A DNA stretch of 64,000 nt from assembly GCA_034359265.1 (NCBI GenBank), contig CP136896.1, forward strand, positions 6,913,501-6,977,500, read 5' to 3'. The DNA comes from Canna indica (Eukaryota > Streptophyta > Magnoliopsida > Zingiberales > Cannaceae). A program made the translations under genes and the position numbers. The notes beneath the pieces were generated by a model. The model saw nothing but the letters and a program-made list of their open reading frames with translations. It was not told the origin of the DNA and made no database searches. Each line of letters begins with the position of its first letter. The stretch's first letter is position 1. Shown piece after piece: positions 1 through 11,900 of the stretch.

Positions 1-285
1 AGGGGGCGGCGACGTGGGAATAAAGCGGTGCAGCAACGTGGAGGTAATTGAAGGTGACGGCGAGCTGGAGATCAAACGGTGCAGCCGCGTCGTCTTCGTC
101 AACGGGAGCGGATGGAAGAACACTTCAAATAAATGCTACATTTGATTAAAATAAAATTAATTGTTTCCTATAATATATGTATGATGATCTTAAATATTCC
201 ACGTACCTGGACTCCTCGTAACGCGTCTTGTGAGTATGTGTATTATTTATAATGATTATATTATAAAATTATTTTTTAAAAAAAT
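1..285. repeat. Left copy of a 285-bp direct duplication (cut by the window start)
   Basis: This stretch is repeated with only scattered mismatches at 10909-11195, in the same orientation. The shared sequence starts with a GC-rich part containing the sub-motif GCGGTGCAGCAACGTGGA and runs into an AT-rich part ending in ATTATAAAATTATTTTTT. The two copies lie just outside the two ends of the LTR element at 361-10874. The copy is already in progress at base 1, so its left limit is not visible. No coding frame was recognised. The remainder to 360 is AT-rich linker. Confidence 0.85.
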
Positions 286-360
286 AAAAAAATCAAAAGG
301 CTCTGTTTTGATTAATTATAATGATTATGTGTATTATTTATAATGATTATAATAAGTGCT

Positions 361-1574
361 TAAGAAAAATTAATATCATAATATTTACTTGAATTTAAGA
401 ATATCAATCGTAAATAAATAAAAGAAAAATCTTACTTGAAGAGATAAAAATACAACATAAGTAATTTTTTAGGTCTCCATGAATAGCTAAATCTTTCTCT
501 ACGTCACTTTCTCAAAAGATTATGCTTTGATGAGAAAAGTAATAATGATCTAGGGTTTTTAATTTCTGATTTTATCTTGTGCGTAGATGGGACTTGATCT
601 CTATTTATAATTGATTAAATATATCCTCTCTATCACGGGCTTCGTTAATCGGGCTTACATTTGACTAATTACATCAATCAAGGTTAAATATTTCGAGCTC
701 AAGTCACATGGATCAAAATTAAATGAGCCAATATGCATCTCAAATAGGATCATAAGATTTAGGGGTGAGCAAAAAAAACCGGTTTTCCGGTTAACCGGAA
801 AACCGGTCCGAAACCGAACCGATTTTTCCGGTTAACTGAACCGGTTTTTTCGGTTTCGTTTTTTTTTTGGAAAAATCGATTTTCGGTTTCGGTTTCGGTC
901 CGAGAGGTAAAAGGTCCACCGATTTCGATTAACCGACCGGTTGGATATAATTTATTAATTTTTAATTATATATATATATATATTATGAAAAATTATAAAA
1001 AATTACAGAAAATTATAAAAAATTTTAAAAAATTTTAAAAAAAAATTAAAAAAAAAATAAAAAAAAATAAAAATATTAAAAAAATCAAAAAATATTAAAA
1101 ATATTTTAAAAAATCAAAAAATATTTAAAAAATAAAAATAAAAATATTAGTTTTTGTAGAACATTATCTTGGTTCAATGGTTTCACTTTTTTTTCTTTTT
1201 TCTCAATGAGAATTTGCTATTTATTTAGATTTTTCTCCATGATTTGCATAATATTATTATGTTTGTAGGTTAAAAAAATTTATTGGTTAATCGAAAATTA
1301 TCGGTTAACCGAACCGAAAAAACTGAAACCGAAATAGCGGTTAACCGAAGTTAATGGACCAGTTTACAGTTAATGATTTTGAAAAACCGAAGTTAATGGA
1401 CTGGTTTACGGTTAATGATTTTGAAAAATCGAAGTTAATGGACCGGTTAACCGGTCCATGCTCACCCCTAATAAGATTAACCCGTTTAAATCAAAAATCA
1501 TAATTGACCGTAGCCTACAAAAAGAATATTTAAAAATAAAGAAATATATATTTTAACTAAAAAATATTCTAACA
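361..1574 (-). repeat. 3' LTR, interrupted by a hAT MITE
   Basis: This matches the intact LTR at 10383-10874 over both parts, 361-759 and 1471-1574. Together these give about 495 bp without the inserted MITE and one 8-bp target copy; the other LTR is 492 bp. It ends on the plus strand with ATTCTAACA (TGTTAGAAT on the minus strand). There are many scattered substitutions between the two LTRs, so the insertion is not recent. Confidence 0.85.
760..1470. mobile_element. hAT-type MITE (711 bp) with perfect 8-bp target duplication
   Basis: The terminal inverted repeats are TAGGGGTGAGC at the left and GCTCACCCCTA at the right. The flanks 752-759 and 1471-1478 are both ATAAGATT, the 8-bp duplication expected of hAT transposons. 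The other LTR of the host retrotransposon has the undisrupted site with a single ATAAGATT near 10776-10783, which independently confirms the borders. The ends are rich in GGTTAACCGG and GGTTTCGG subterminal motifs. About three 45-bp tandem units containing GAAGTTAATGGAC lie at 1335-1450. No coding capacity was seen. A related copy is at 17330-18000. Confidence 0.95.
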
Positions 1575-1585
1575 TTCTCCCACTT
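1575..1585 (-). other. Polypurine tract of the LTR element
   Basis: On the minus strand this reads AAGTGGGAGAA immediately before TGTTAGAATA, the start of the 3' LTR. In LTR retrotransposons this tract primes plus-strand DNA synthesis. It agrees with the primer-binding site at the other end. Confidence 0.75.
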
Positions 1586-2361
1586 GGGCAAGGTCAATTG
1601 CATAACTATAATTTGAAAATATTCATTTAAAAATGACTCGGGTTAATCACAAAAATGTGATTACAAGAAAAATATGATCCAAGATGCAACACTTATTATG
1701 ACTCATATCAACAAACCAATAATATTGGATCATAACAGTAATCACGTTATTCCTGGTCATAAGACTTTCCATGGTCACGAATACCATTGACATTGCTGAC
1801 AATTATCATTAGTGTTGAGTGTAGCATGAAAATATCACTCAAAATGATCTAATAATAATAATGTTACTTTCATTGTCAGTCCTCATACTTTCCCTTCTAT
1901 ATATATCTTTCGGCAAGAGAAAGCGTATTGTTTCAAAAAACTATCATATCCCTATACTCAAATATGGTGTTAATCAGTGGACAACTTGATACGTATGACA
2001 CTGAGTCTTAAATATGCAAAACACATATTTATAAATAAAGTCATGATGCCCTAGACCCAAATATATATGGTATCAATTAATGAACATTTTGATTCAAATG
2101 ATACCGAGTCTCAAATATGCATATAGATAATCAAAATCATCATGTCACCTCAGACTCAAATATGGTATCAATCAAGGGACAACTTGATCCAATATGATAC
2201 CGAGTCTCTAAACACATTGAACACATATATATAATTTGTGACAATAGAATACAAATTATTAAGCATGCAGTAACATAATATCTAACAATCACACATTAAA
2301 TTGCTCAATAATTAACATAAATAAACATAAAACTCCCACTAACCAAGCACATAAAAAAAAT
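1586..2361 (-). other. Non-coding interior of the LTR element, left part
   Basis: This is AT-rich and has no open frame of note. It includes repeated phrases of the type ACTCAAATATGGTATCAAT and GATACCGAGTCT (1955-2205), which suggest weak internal duplications. It is interrupted at 2362 by the hAT element. Confidence 0.6.
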
Positions 2362-2706
2362 TAGGGGTGTGCACGGGTACCGGGTAGACCCGTAACCGAC
2401 TGGAACCTACCTAATAGGGTAGGTTCCGGGTAGACCAAAAAGAATTCGGTTAGGGCACGGGTAACGAATTTTGGAACCGGTTAAATTCGGTTCCAGTTCC
2501 GATTTCGATTCCATAGTTCCGGGTACCCAGAATTGTTTTTTGATATTATATATATATATATATATATATAATCGAGATCCGATATTAATAAAATAGATAT
2601 TATTTAAAATCCATTAACCCAAACCCATAAATCCTCTAAATTATTGACTCATAAGACTAGCTTCCCATCTCTCTAACTCTCTCACCTCCCTCACGCACCG
2701 ACGCAC

Positions 2707-2838
2707 GCCTCTCGCCCTCTCCCGTGATCCCATCTCGCAGACAGCCTCGCCTCTCGCCCTCTCCCGTGATCCCGTCTCGGCGTCTGCATCGACGCACGCC
2801 TCACCTCTCGCCCTCTCCCGTGATCCCGTCTCGGTGTC
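2707..2838 (+). repeat. GC-rich tandem repeat in the hAT leader
   Basis: There are three imperfect units of roughly 50-60 bp built around CTCTCGCCCTCTCCCGTGAT, each followed by CCCRTCTCG. Overlapping open frames on both strands here are a by-product of the repeat and GC content and do not look like proteins. Confidence 0.75.
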
Positions 2839-3588
2839 TGCGTCTCCACGACCACAGCCGCTCACGCCTTCACCAGCACCCCCTCCCTCGGTGGAGATCC
2901 ACATCACGGCGGAGATCCGAGATCCACAGCCGTCGCACCTCCTCCCTTTCGCCAGGTACACCGCACGCGCCTCCTCTTTCTCATTGGCCCTATTCTTCTC
3001 TCCCTATTTGTCTGCAATAGGAAATTGGGAGTTGTTGACTTGTTTCATGTTTGAACCCTTATGGTGGCACCTCTTGCTGGCAGTCAAAACCAGCAAGAAA
3101 CAAGCTTCAGCAGAGTAATGCTGAAGCTTATTTGATCTCCACTATCTGTAATAGGAAATAGGGAGGTGTTTGATCTCCAATATTTGCAATAAAACGTACA
3201 TGGCTTGCGCAACATTTTGATAGCTACCATTACTGTCTAAAATCAAATAATAGAATCTATGAACCATTACTTTCTAAGAACCATGGCATTGGCAACAACA
3301 TTTTGAATCTTTTAATGTGTTTTTATAGCATTATTTACTATCTTAATAATTTGGTATGCAAAGTCCAAAATAGTTGGTATTTTAAGTTTTGGAGTACTCT
3401 TTTTTTATTTGCATATATCGACATTAAAATTATGAAATTAAACCTTAGGCTTTTGTTGATTAGTAAATTTAAGGTTTATTTATCTGATTAATAGGGTTAC
3501 TATGCCCTGGTGATTGGTGTGTTCTAGAGTAATTATAGTGGTAATTAGGAACACCTGTTAACTGAATTTTTTTATTATATTTTTTCAG

Positions 3589-5624
3589 ATGGACAATTCA
3601 GCTAATAAGTCAGCTGACATCGAGTCCACAACATGTGCATAATCATCAACCAAAGTGGGTTCCAAGAAGTCGAGGTCCGAGATTTGGGATCATTTTCTTA
3701 AGAAAAAGGATGAGAAAATTGGTAAAGATGTTTCAATTTGCAACTATTGTGATATGAGTCTTGTTTATAATGTTGATTGGGGTACTTCATCCATGTGGAA
3801 GCATTTGAAAGCTTGTTTCAAATATCCTCAAAATCTTGACAAAAAATAAAAGTTGCTTTCATCATTTTGTAAACCTGGAGCCGATGGGGAAAATGTGAGG
3901 ACACTCACCACTTGGAAATATGATGAAGATTATTGTAGGCACATGTTGACTAAGATGGTTATTGTTGATGAGAGCCATTTTCAATTGTTGAGCGTGAAGG
4001 TTTTCAGACTTTTGTAACTGCATGTCAACCTTTATTTAAGCATATTTCAAGGTTTAAAGTTGCTATGGATTGCATGAAACTTTATGTTTGTGAGAGAACT
4101 TGCCTAAAGGATAAGCTAGCATCTCTAAAATCTAGGATTGCTCTCACCACAGACATTTGGAGTTCTATTCAAAATTTGAGCTACTTAGTTCTCACCGCAC
4201 ACTTTGTTGATGATAATTGGATGTTGCATAAGAGATTGCTGAATTTTGTTGTTATGCCTAGCCATAAGGGTAAGGTGATTGGTAAGATGGTGGAGAAATG
4301 CATTATTGATTGGGGTATTAGAGATCGTATATCCTCTATTACAATTGACAATGCTAGCTCTAATGATGTGGCTGTGGCCTATCTGAAGGATAAGTTGAAA
4401 AATGTGCTTGTTTTAAGTGGTGAGTTTTTTCATATGAGGTGTGCAGCTCACATATTGAATTTGATTGTGAAAGATAGATTGAGTGAGGTTCGTGAGTCGA
4501 TTTCTAGAATTCGTGTTGCAGTGAAATATGTGAGGAGTTCTCCATCTAGAGCTCAACAATTTCAGCGTTGTATTACTGAGGAGGGCATAACTTAATTATA
4601 AGGGCTCTGTTTGTCTTGATATCACCACAAGATGGAATTCTACATATCTCATGTTAGAAACTGCTCTTAAGTTCAGATCGGCCTTTGGAAGACTTGAAGA
4701 AGATGATATTACTTTTGTGAATGAGCTTGATTGTGGAGTCCCCACTAGTGAGGATTGGGATAGTGCATCCATGTTGTCTTTGTTCTTGAAGAATTTTTAC
4801 GAGGCTACAAACAGGATGTCAGGGAGTCTCTATGTAACATGTAACCATTACTGACATGAAGTTGTAAGTATGTTTTCTACACTGGTTGAGTGTGAAAGAG
4901 ATTCTAATCCCTGTCTTCGGTCAATGGTAGAAAAATGAGAGAGAAATTTGGCAAGTATTATAGGAGTGTAGAGAGAACAAACATGATGGTGTTGATAGCT
5001 GTTGTATTAGATCCTCGATATAAGCTGAGATTTTTGAAGTATTGTTGTCGAAGAATTTGTTGTGATGCTAATAGAGTAGAGGAGATGACTCAGAATGTAA
5101 CGAGGGTCTTGGAACGTCTTTTTGCATTCTATGAGAAATCTCATCCTTCTCCAAAACAACCTTCTAGTGTGATGGATGAGTCTGACACTCAATCACATCT
5201 TCACGCTACTGGTGGTGCTAACGCTTTTGTGAATTCAATAAAGCTTGTGAAAGATTGGTACAAGGATGACATAGATGAGGAAGAATTGGGGTCGATATTT
5301 GAATTGGAGAAGTATCTTAGCAGTCGTCGTGAACCGGATAGTGAAACTTTTAATGTATTGAAGTGGTGGAATGATGAGAAGTCAACCTATAAGATTCTTA
5401 GTTTTATGGCAAAAGACATCTTAGCCATCTCGGTATCCACGGTAGCTTCAGAAACAGCTTCCATTACATCTGGTCGAGTACTTGATCAATTTCGCAGCTC
5501 ACTTACTCCTAAATTCGTGGAAGCCTTGATTTGTGCACAAGATTGGTTGCGCTCATCTCAGAAGCCGATCACTATTGAGCAATATTTGGAAGATGCAGAA
5601 AAGTATGAAAAAGGTATGTGTTAG
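3589..5624 (+). pseudogene. hAT-family transposase, broken
   Basis: The ATG at 3589 opens a frame that hits a TAA near 3640 and then continues in the same frame with a BED-type zinc finger: IWDHF, then CNYC, then HLKAC. Further along are the fragments TDIWSS, a stretch around HMRCAAHILNLIV, and TRWNSTYLML, all typical of hAT transposases. The C-terminal block (about 4935-5624) carries LDPRYKL and the dimerisation region with KWWNDE and ARDIL/VSTVASE-like sequence. At least three frame breaks and several stops separate the pieces, including one in the segment matching IVER-EGF at about 3975-4000. The protein would have cut and rejoined element ends as a dimer in the nucleus. It cannot be made intact here. 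The family assignment is firm; the exact lesions would need alignment. Confidence 0.9.
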
Positions 5625-7167
5625 AAGCAATATTTCAGTATCTTCTAAGGATACTTGATTGGCCTGGATATTTGATGACCACAAGCATATGCACTATGCA
5701 GACCATGATATCTATTTTGTGGACACTAAACTTTTCGTGCATTATAGAGATGGCTAATTAATATGTCAAGATCAATCAGAGTCCTTGACTGCCTTGACTG
5801 TATTTGGTCACAAGTTGACCAAGCAACTACTGATCTTACAATTCCTTTCTCAAAATTTCTAATTGAAGTATATTACTTTTGATTATATATCTATATAGGA
5901 AATGATATAAATTTCTTGTGCTATTATTGATCAGCACACATCTTATATTTTGATGTTTGTTCTTACTAAGTTAACTCATCATGTTAACTCAGTTAACATG
6001 ATGAGTTTATTTGCTGACTATCTTGTTGCTGTGATTGGTGCTGATTTCTTGTTTGTGTTAATATGGTGTATATATTAGCTGATTTGATCATGCTATGGTG
6101 TTGATGATATTTGGTTCATATTTTTCAGTAGAGGTGAGGTTGAAAAGATCCTTTTCTGATTCTTTTTATTCTCAAAATATAGTGGCAGATATTGTAGGTC
6201 TCTTACCAAACTCCACTATATAGTTTGGTTCCTTTTAAGTCTAAAGTCTTTTGTAAGTGTTTTATAGATTCCATAAACTATTGCAGGATTCCAGAAAGGG
6301 GATTCCATAAAATTTGGCCTTTGGAGATATCTTTTCCATGCAAACTTCATTTTTTTGAGGTTTCAGTACCATATTGCATGATTAGAGAACCAGTGATAAG
6401 CTGGAGATGCAGCTTGTCAACAATGATTGAAGTGAGTGTCTAAACACTTATTCCAACACCTAATACATTGAACACCAATTCACTACTACGAGGAAATAAC
6501 ATCGAATCATTAAACTCGCATCACTTGTTCGTATTTTTATTTAATTTTTTTTTTGTACTCTTTTATTATTTTATTCATTCTAAACATTTTTTTTTATAGA
6601 ACTTAGTTGCGTCACAGCAAATATGATGACGGAATAGTGGATTGATATGCAGCTGGATATTTGTGTGTTTTTTTAATTTTTATTTCATATTTTTTTGTTA
6701 ATGGTCATGTAAGTGAGTAAACTCGTTATGAGTACGTGTTTTATTATATATTTATTAGTAAACTTTGTTAATAGACATTATGTCATTATGGATATTTGTT
6801 GGTGAAATTTGTATTTGTTACGAGTATGTATTATGGATATCTTCGTGTTTTCATTATGCATTTGTTAGTTTAGTTTATATTTGTAGTTTTTTTTTTAATT
6901 TATTATTGAATTGTGATGAAATTGAAAAGATGAAAAAAAACAGGTTCCAACAGGTTCCGGGTTGGAACCTGGAACCTAGAACCTGTACTACAGGTTCCAA
7001 CAGGGTACCCGGAACCGGAACCGGAATCGGAACCACAGGTTCCGGGTAGGGTCCGGTTCCAGGTTCCACCGGGTAGGGTCCAGGTCCGAAATCTAGGAAT
7101 CGGTCCCCTATAGGGCAGGGTCCGGGTATCCTAAAAATTACAGGGTACTCGGACCCGCTCACCCCTA

Positions 7168-10100
7168 AAAAAAACTCAAAAAAATGCTCATATTTTCAAC
7201 ATGTCTTTCAAAGACTATGAGTATGAGTTCTTTGGTTAAGGGATCTGCTAATATAAAAATTATCTTTATGTGTTCAACTATAATGTCTCCTTATTTATAA
7301 GATCTCTAACTGTCCAAAAATTTAATTCTAAATATTTGGAGTGTAATGAGATCTACAATGTGAAGTCATATATTAATATTTTTAGGTTAGATAGCTTGAT
7401 ATTCAACTAGTTACTAATAGAAAAAATATTTTCCTCCCACTAACCTTCACATATATATACTAATCAATATTATTTTCTTCACATTCTACGAGGTCACTAT
7501 CTTATCAACAAGTGATCGATTTATGAATCAGTTAATCAATGAGAATACATTAGTTTTCAAGAACATGTCCCTTTTAGGCAGATAGATTTTCTAGACCAGC
7601 GCACACTCTAATAAATTCATCATAATATGTTAGATTAAATTATAGGACGTGTAATATAATTAAAATTGAGGCTAACCAAATATTACATATTCACCTTTGG
7701 GCAGAACATACAATCATGAAATAAAGTCTCGATGAGTTAAATAATGAGAATACACTGATTTTCGAAAATCTATCATCTTTGGGCAGAAAGATTTCTAGCA
7801 CACTCTTCTGACTCCATTACAAAACTTCCAATTAAAACACCCAATAATCCTCCTTTGGGATAAACTATTGAATGAATTAATTTGAAGCATTCCTCGTATG
7901 ATAAGAAAAACCACTAATCAGTACAAGTAATCCCACTTTGGCGATAAATACAGGCAATAATCAGTGAGAAACTTTATACATGAATCAATTGCCCACATAT
8001 CAAAGATTTGAATTCATAATGTAGTGCAAAATTAGTATATATATAAATACCGCAACAACTATGAATCTAAATCAATAAGCATTTCAAAACTTTATGTTTA
8101 TGTGGTTGTAAATCATGCCAATACCTACACCTAATTGCAACTATATTAGGTTTTACATATATAAAATGGTAGCATAATTTGCAATAATAAATTAACATTC
8201 AAGTAATCTACATAACATAAAATGAGCAACAATATTATCATGTAAATAATAAATCACATGTATTCTACATCAAATCAAATGTAGCATAATTTGAAACATG
8301 ACAATAAAATTTGCAGTAAAGAATCATGAAATGAATCATGCTGATAAAGTAAGAATAAATAAATCATATCGTGTTAATTTTACAGTATTATTACAATATC
8401 AAGATGATATTGCTGCATTAGGCCTAAATTTGACAGAAAAATGAGTCTATTTATAATATGCATAAAGTAGAGATTGACCAATAAATAGAATTGGGCTCAT
8501 GTACAATATCCAATAGCCAAGTTCAATTTCGGCACAAAATAGAATATATTATGCAGCCATATTAAAATTTAAAATCCTCCAATGAAGGCAATATAATAAA
8601 ATTGACAACAATAATGTGATTAATTATGGAATGATATTTAATATGATAAATCATAATGCTCATATCGCAATCAAAATCCTGACCCATACATAAACAAGAT
8701 CTTGAAAAATTAAATACAATGAGAAAAACCCAGTTAAATTTAGATTGAGCAATTTACCCAAACTAAATTTTGGGAATGAAAAATTCCCAAAATCGGATTC
8801 AACTTTGGGGAATTTCCCAAACAGGAATTGAGTGGATTCAATACTGATTTTGCCCTTGGCCAAAATCTCTAATTAGTTAGAGACATTGGCCAAAAATTAA
8901 AAAAATATATAAAAAATATAATTTTAATTTATAAAATAGTTTTTATGATAAAAATAAGATATTAGAGAATAAAAAATATATTTATCAAACTCTCTAATAT
9001 ATTAAAGACTTTTGTACAAATTCTAAATTTCATGCCATGATCTAATTCTAAAGTAAATTGGTCAAAAATATAGTGAACCAATCAAAATTACATTGAATCA
9101 AAACTGAACCAATCATAAAATGATCAATTAAGCATGAACTAAATGTAATTGAGCTGAACCAAACATAATTTAAACTGAACCGATAAAAATTAAAATGAAC
9201 TAATCAAGAAATTTGATGAACCAGTTGAAAATTGAATTGAACCGGTGAGAATTATGCTGAACCTGTAAAATAGGGCTGAACCGGCTTATGAACCAAATGA
9301 AATTATGTTGAACCAGACCGAATTGGGATGAACCAGATTAATTTCAACAATGAACCGAATTTAAACAGAATTGAACTAGCGTCAAATAAGCTTGAACCAA
9401 ATTAATTTAACCCATAACCGGTTTAAAAAATCAAAATGAACCAGTTTTAAACTAAATTGAACCATCATAATAAAATTTGGTGAACTGGTTGAATCTGAGT
9501 GAAATTGGATCCAATTAATCAAAATAAATCGGACTGAACCAGCTTGATAAAAAACAATTGGCCCATAATAAATCGAACCTGGTCGGCAAGCCTAAGTGGC
9601 TGGGCCCTCTCGCTCGGCCAGGCCCTGTGCCCGTTAGGGCACAGGCCACACGCCCAGGTGCACGTGGTGTGCGGCGCATGCGTTGTTGCTTCAGGACGAC
9701 GCGTCTGCACACCATTCCCCGAGGAAGCACGGGTAACGGAGCGGGGAGAGGGGACGCGGACGGGCAGGTGCCTCATGTCTCGCGAGTCGTGTCGCAGATG
9801 CGCCGTGGACGAGAGCGCCCGACGCTGTGCGAGGTGCACCCGTAGGCACACGTGGCGCACGCTCTGCCATTAGCGAATACACGGGCATGATGTGAAAGGC
9901 AAGAAGGAAACAACGCAGAGAAGCACATGTTGAGGCAAGCAAAAATTGAGGTAGACACAATAAAATTCGAGATAAATGAAAAAACCCAATGGTTTGTCTT
10001 CTCGGCAAGCCACACAATTCCATCTAGAAATAATCGATGAAAAAGAAAGAAACGCCGATCAACACACTCGATTAAAACATGCAGATTGAAGACAACGGGT

Positions 10101-10366
10101 ATTTTTCCTATTAAAAATAGCAAGTATGATTTTGATCAAAACAACAAAACTAAAATACACTTTGTTCATAATACAGTGCACCCCATCGAATGAGAGCGTT
10201 CACAAAAAGAGATGCAAGCATCCTAGAAGCATAATATAAAATATCCGAAAGGACAGATACGACGCTCAACATAAATATTGAGAAACAAATTTCATATCTC
10301 AATTGAAATAAATATGAATCATAATCACATCATATCAGAAGATTGGATTCTTAATTCATGTAAAAA
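7168..10366 (-). other. Non-coding interior of the LTR element, right part
   Basis: This is the rest of the LTR element interior. 7176-9060 is AT-rich without a recognisable gene. 8860-9010 contains the phrases CTCTAATTAGTTAGAGAC and CTCTAATATATTAAAGAC, which recur in the tandem array at 32620-33560. 9060-9540 is a degenerate repeat region (listed separately). 9560-9870 is GC-rich and opens several overlapping frames on both strands, none resembling a known protein. On the minus strand, 9900-10366 is the leader just downstream of the primer-binding site. Confidence 0.6.
9060..9540. repeat. Degenerate short tandem repeats containing TGAACC
   Basis: About 25 spaced copies of (T)GAACC(A/G) occur every 15-30 bp, often followed by AATTAAAAT-like sequence, for example TGAACCGGTGAGAATTATGC. 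The units are too diverged for a fixed period. They lie in the leader half of the LTR element's interior. Confidence 0.6.
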
Positions 10367-10378
10367 GCTCTGATACCA
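10367..10378 (-). other. Primer-binding site for initiator tRNA-Met
   Basis: On the minus strand this reads TGGTATCAGAGC, the usual complement of the 3' end of plant initiator tRNA-Met. It starts four bases inside the 5' LTR. It marks where minus-strand DNA synthesis would start. Confidence 0.85.
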
Positions 10379-10382
10379 ATGG

Positions 10383-10874
10383 TAAGAAAAATTAATGTCA
10401 TAATAATTACATGAATTTAAGAATACCAATTGTAAATAGATAAAGGAAAGATCTTACTTGAAGAGATAGAAATACAACGGAAGCAATTTTTTGGGTCTCC
10501 AAGAATAGCTAGATCTTCCTCTACATCACTTTCTCAAAAGGCTCTGCTTTGATGGGGAAAACAACAATGAGCTAGGGTTTCTAATCCCTGATTCTATTAT
10601 GTGTGTAGAGGGAACCTAGCCTCTATTTATAATTGATTAAATAGGCCCTCTCCATCACGGGCTTCATTAATCGGGCCTACACTTCGACTAATCACACCAA
10701 TCAAGGTTAAATGTTTCGAGCTCAAGTCACATGGATCAAGATTAAATGAGTCAATATGAATCTCAAATAGGATCATAAGATTAACCCGTTTAAATCAAAA
10801 ACCAAAATTGATCGTAGCCCACTAAAAGAATATTTAAAAATAAAAAAATATTTTAATTAAAAAATATTCTAACA
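10383..10874 (-). repeat. 5' LTR, uninterrupted copy
   Basis: This 492-bp LTR begins TGTTAGAATATTTTT on the minus strand and ends ATTAATTTTTCTTA next to the primer-binding site. It contains the empty form of the site where the other LTR received a MITE, a single ATAAGATT followed by AACCCG. Confidence 0.85.
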
Positions 10875-10908
10875 TTTCCGTCAAGCGGTGCAACGACGCT
10901 CGCGTGGA

Positions 10909-11195
10909 AGGGGGCGGCGACGTGGGAATAAAGCGGTGCAGCAACGTGGAAGTAATTGAAGGTGACGACGAGCTAGAGATCAAACGGTGCAGCCGCGTCT
11001 CGTCTTTGTCAACAGGAGCGGATGGAAGAACACTTCAAATAAATGCTACATTTGATTAAAATAAAATTAATTGCTTCCTATATTATATATGTATGATGAT
11101 ATTAAATATTCCACGTATCTGGACTCCTTGTAATGCGTCTTGTGAGTATGTGTATTATTTATAATGATTATATTATAAAATTATTTTTTTTAGAA
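10909..11195. repeat. Right copy of the 285-bp direct duplication
   Basis: This is nearly identical to 1-285. It is preceded by 34 bp (10875-10908) containing CAAGCGGTGCAACGACG, a variant of the sub-motif inside the repeat. Together with the left copy it brackets the LTR element, as expected if the element and its flank were duplicated in tandem or joined by recombination between repeats. Confidence 0.85.
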
Positions 11196-11332
11196 AATAA
11201 ATAAAAATCTTAAACACTTATGCACGTACTAATGGATGACTTTGACATAAGAGCAGAAGTCTAGGGGTGAGTAGAGATGGTAATAGGCCGTGCCTGTGCG
11301 AAATTATCAAAAATAAAATTTTAAAAGCCAAC

Positions 11333-11389
11333 GGTAAGACTCAAATCGTCAACCTTTAGACTTTTTTTGTGATAACTAACCACCACACA
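11333..11389 (-). other. tRNA-like segment (pol III A/B-box resemblance)
   Basis: On the minus strand this reads GTGTGGTGGTTAG, a spacer, then GATTTGAGTC. These resemble a tRNA D-arm/A-box and T-arm/B-box in the right order and spacing. The same arrangement is at 25188-25252. It cannot fold as a functional tRNA, because the acceptor and anticodon stems are not evident. Confidence 0.5.
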
Positions 11390-11391
11390 AA

Positions 11392-11900
11392 GGGTTCATT
11401 TGATACTTTGTATAGTACTAGCCCGTATTGTACTAGTTTGTATTGACTAACCTGTATAGTACTAGCTTGTATTGTATTATTATTATACAGTATTTGGTGC
11501 ACACATGTACTAGTATGTATAGCATTAGTATGTATTGACTAACCTGCATAATGTAATAATATACACTATAATATTATATTATATGTAATATATTATAATA
11601 ATATAATATAATATAATATAAAAAATTATATAATATATTTTATCATTAAAAATATTTTATAAATTAAAATTATTTTTTAAATATTTTTTATTTTTTGGCT
11701 GGAGGTAAAATGAGTATCCAAAATATTAAAAGTTCTGGTGTAGGCTAATGAAGAGTTTTGAGAGTGTACTATTAATACACCTTATGACAACTTATGAGGT
11801 ACTATTTTTAGTGCAGGTATTAGTTAATACCCTTCCCAAGCACTGTATAGAATTATCCTAATACTATAACGGATGCTTATACAGGGTACCAAACAGGCCC
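11392..11900. mobile_element. MITE with ends of the GGGYCTGTTTGGTAC type
   Basis: The left end GGGTTCATTTGATAC pairs imperfectly with the right end GTACCAAACAGGCCC. The interior is AT-rich, with many TAGTACTAG and ATAATATAAT repeats. Short TIR elements of this kind are common in plant genomes (Tourist/PIF-like or hAT-like); the target duplication is not clear, so the superfamily is left open. Confidence 0.6.

Larger units (their letters stand above)
2362..7167 (+). mobile_element. Decayed autonomous hAT transposon
   Basis: The terminal repeats are TAGGGGTGTGC at the left and GCTCACCCCTA at the right. The flanks AAAAAAAT (2354-2361) and AAAAAAAC (7168-7175) match at 7 of 8 positions, although their low complexity weakens this. 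Both ends are dense in GGTTCCGGGTA-type subterminal motifs. The middle encodes a broken hAT transposase (3589-5624). The element sits inside the LTR retrotransposon and is therefore younger. The 5' leader holds a GC-rich tandem repeat (2707-2838), and 5640-6940 is non-coding AT-rich sequence. Confidence 0.9.
361..10874 (-). mobile_element. Non-coding Copia-like LTR retrotransposon (LARD-like), carrying nested hAT insertions
   Basis: Two direct LTRs lie at 361-1574 and 10383-10874. Read on the minus strand, each LTR starts TGTTAGAATATTTTT. Directly inside the right-hand LTR is a primer-binding site matching the initiator tRNA-Met 3' end (TGGTATCAGAGC, 10367-10378 on the minus strand). A purine-rich tract AAGTGGGAGAA abuts the left LTR (1575-1585). 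This fixes the orientation: the 5' LTR is on the right. Without the 711-bp MITE in the 3' LTR and the 4.8-kb hAT at 2362-7167, the element is about 5 kb. No gag, protease, reverse transcriptase or integrase motif was seen in the interior, so it would depend on proteins from another element. The terminal CA of the LTR and a 5-bp target duplication are not clear. Confidence 0.85.

Noticed and set aside
2641..3118. Arg/Pro-rich open frames
   Set aside because: They run through a GC-rich tandem repeat in the hAT leader and exist on both strands; no homology to a known protein.
9515..10123. Six overlapping open frames on both strands in GC-rich DNA
   Set aside because: Mutually overlapping frames without domains, inside the non-coding interior of the LTR element; explained by base composition.
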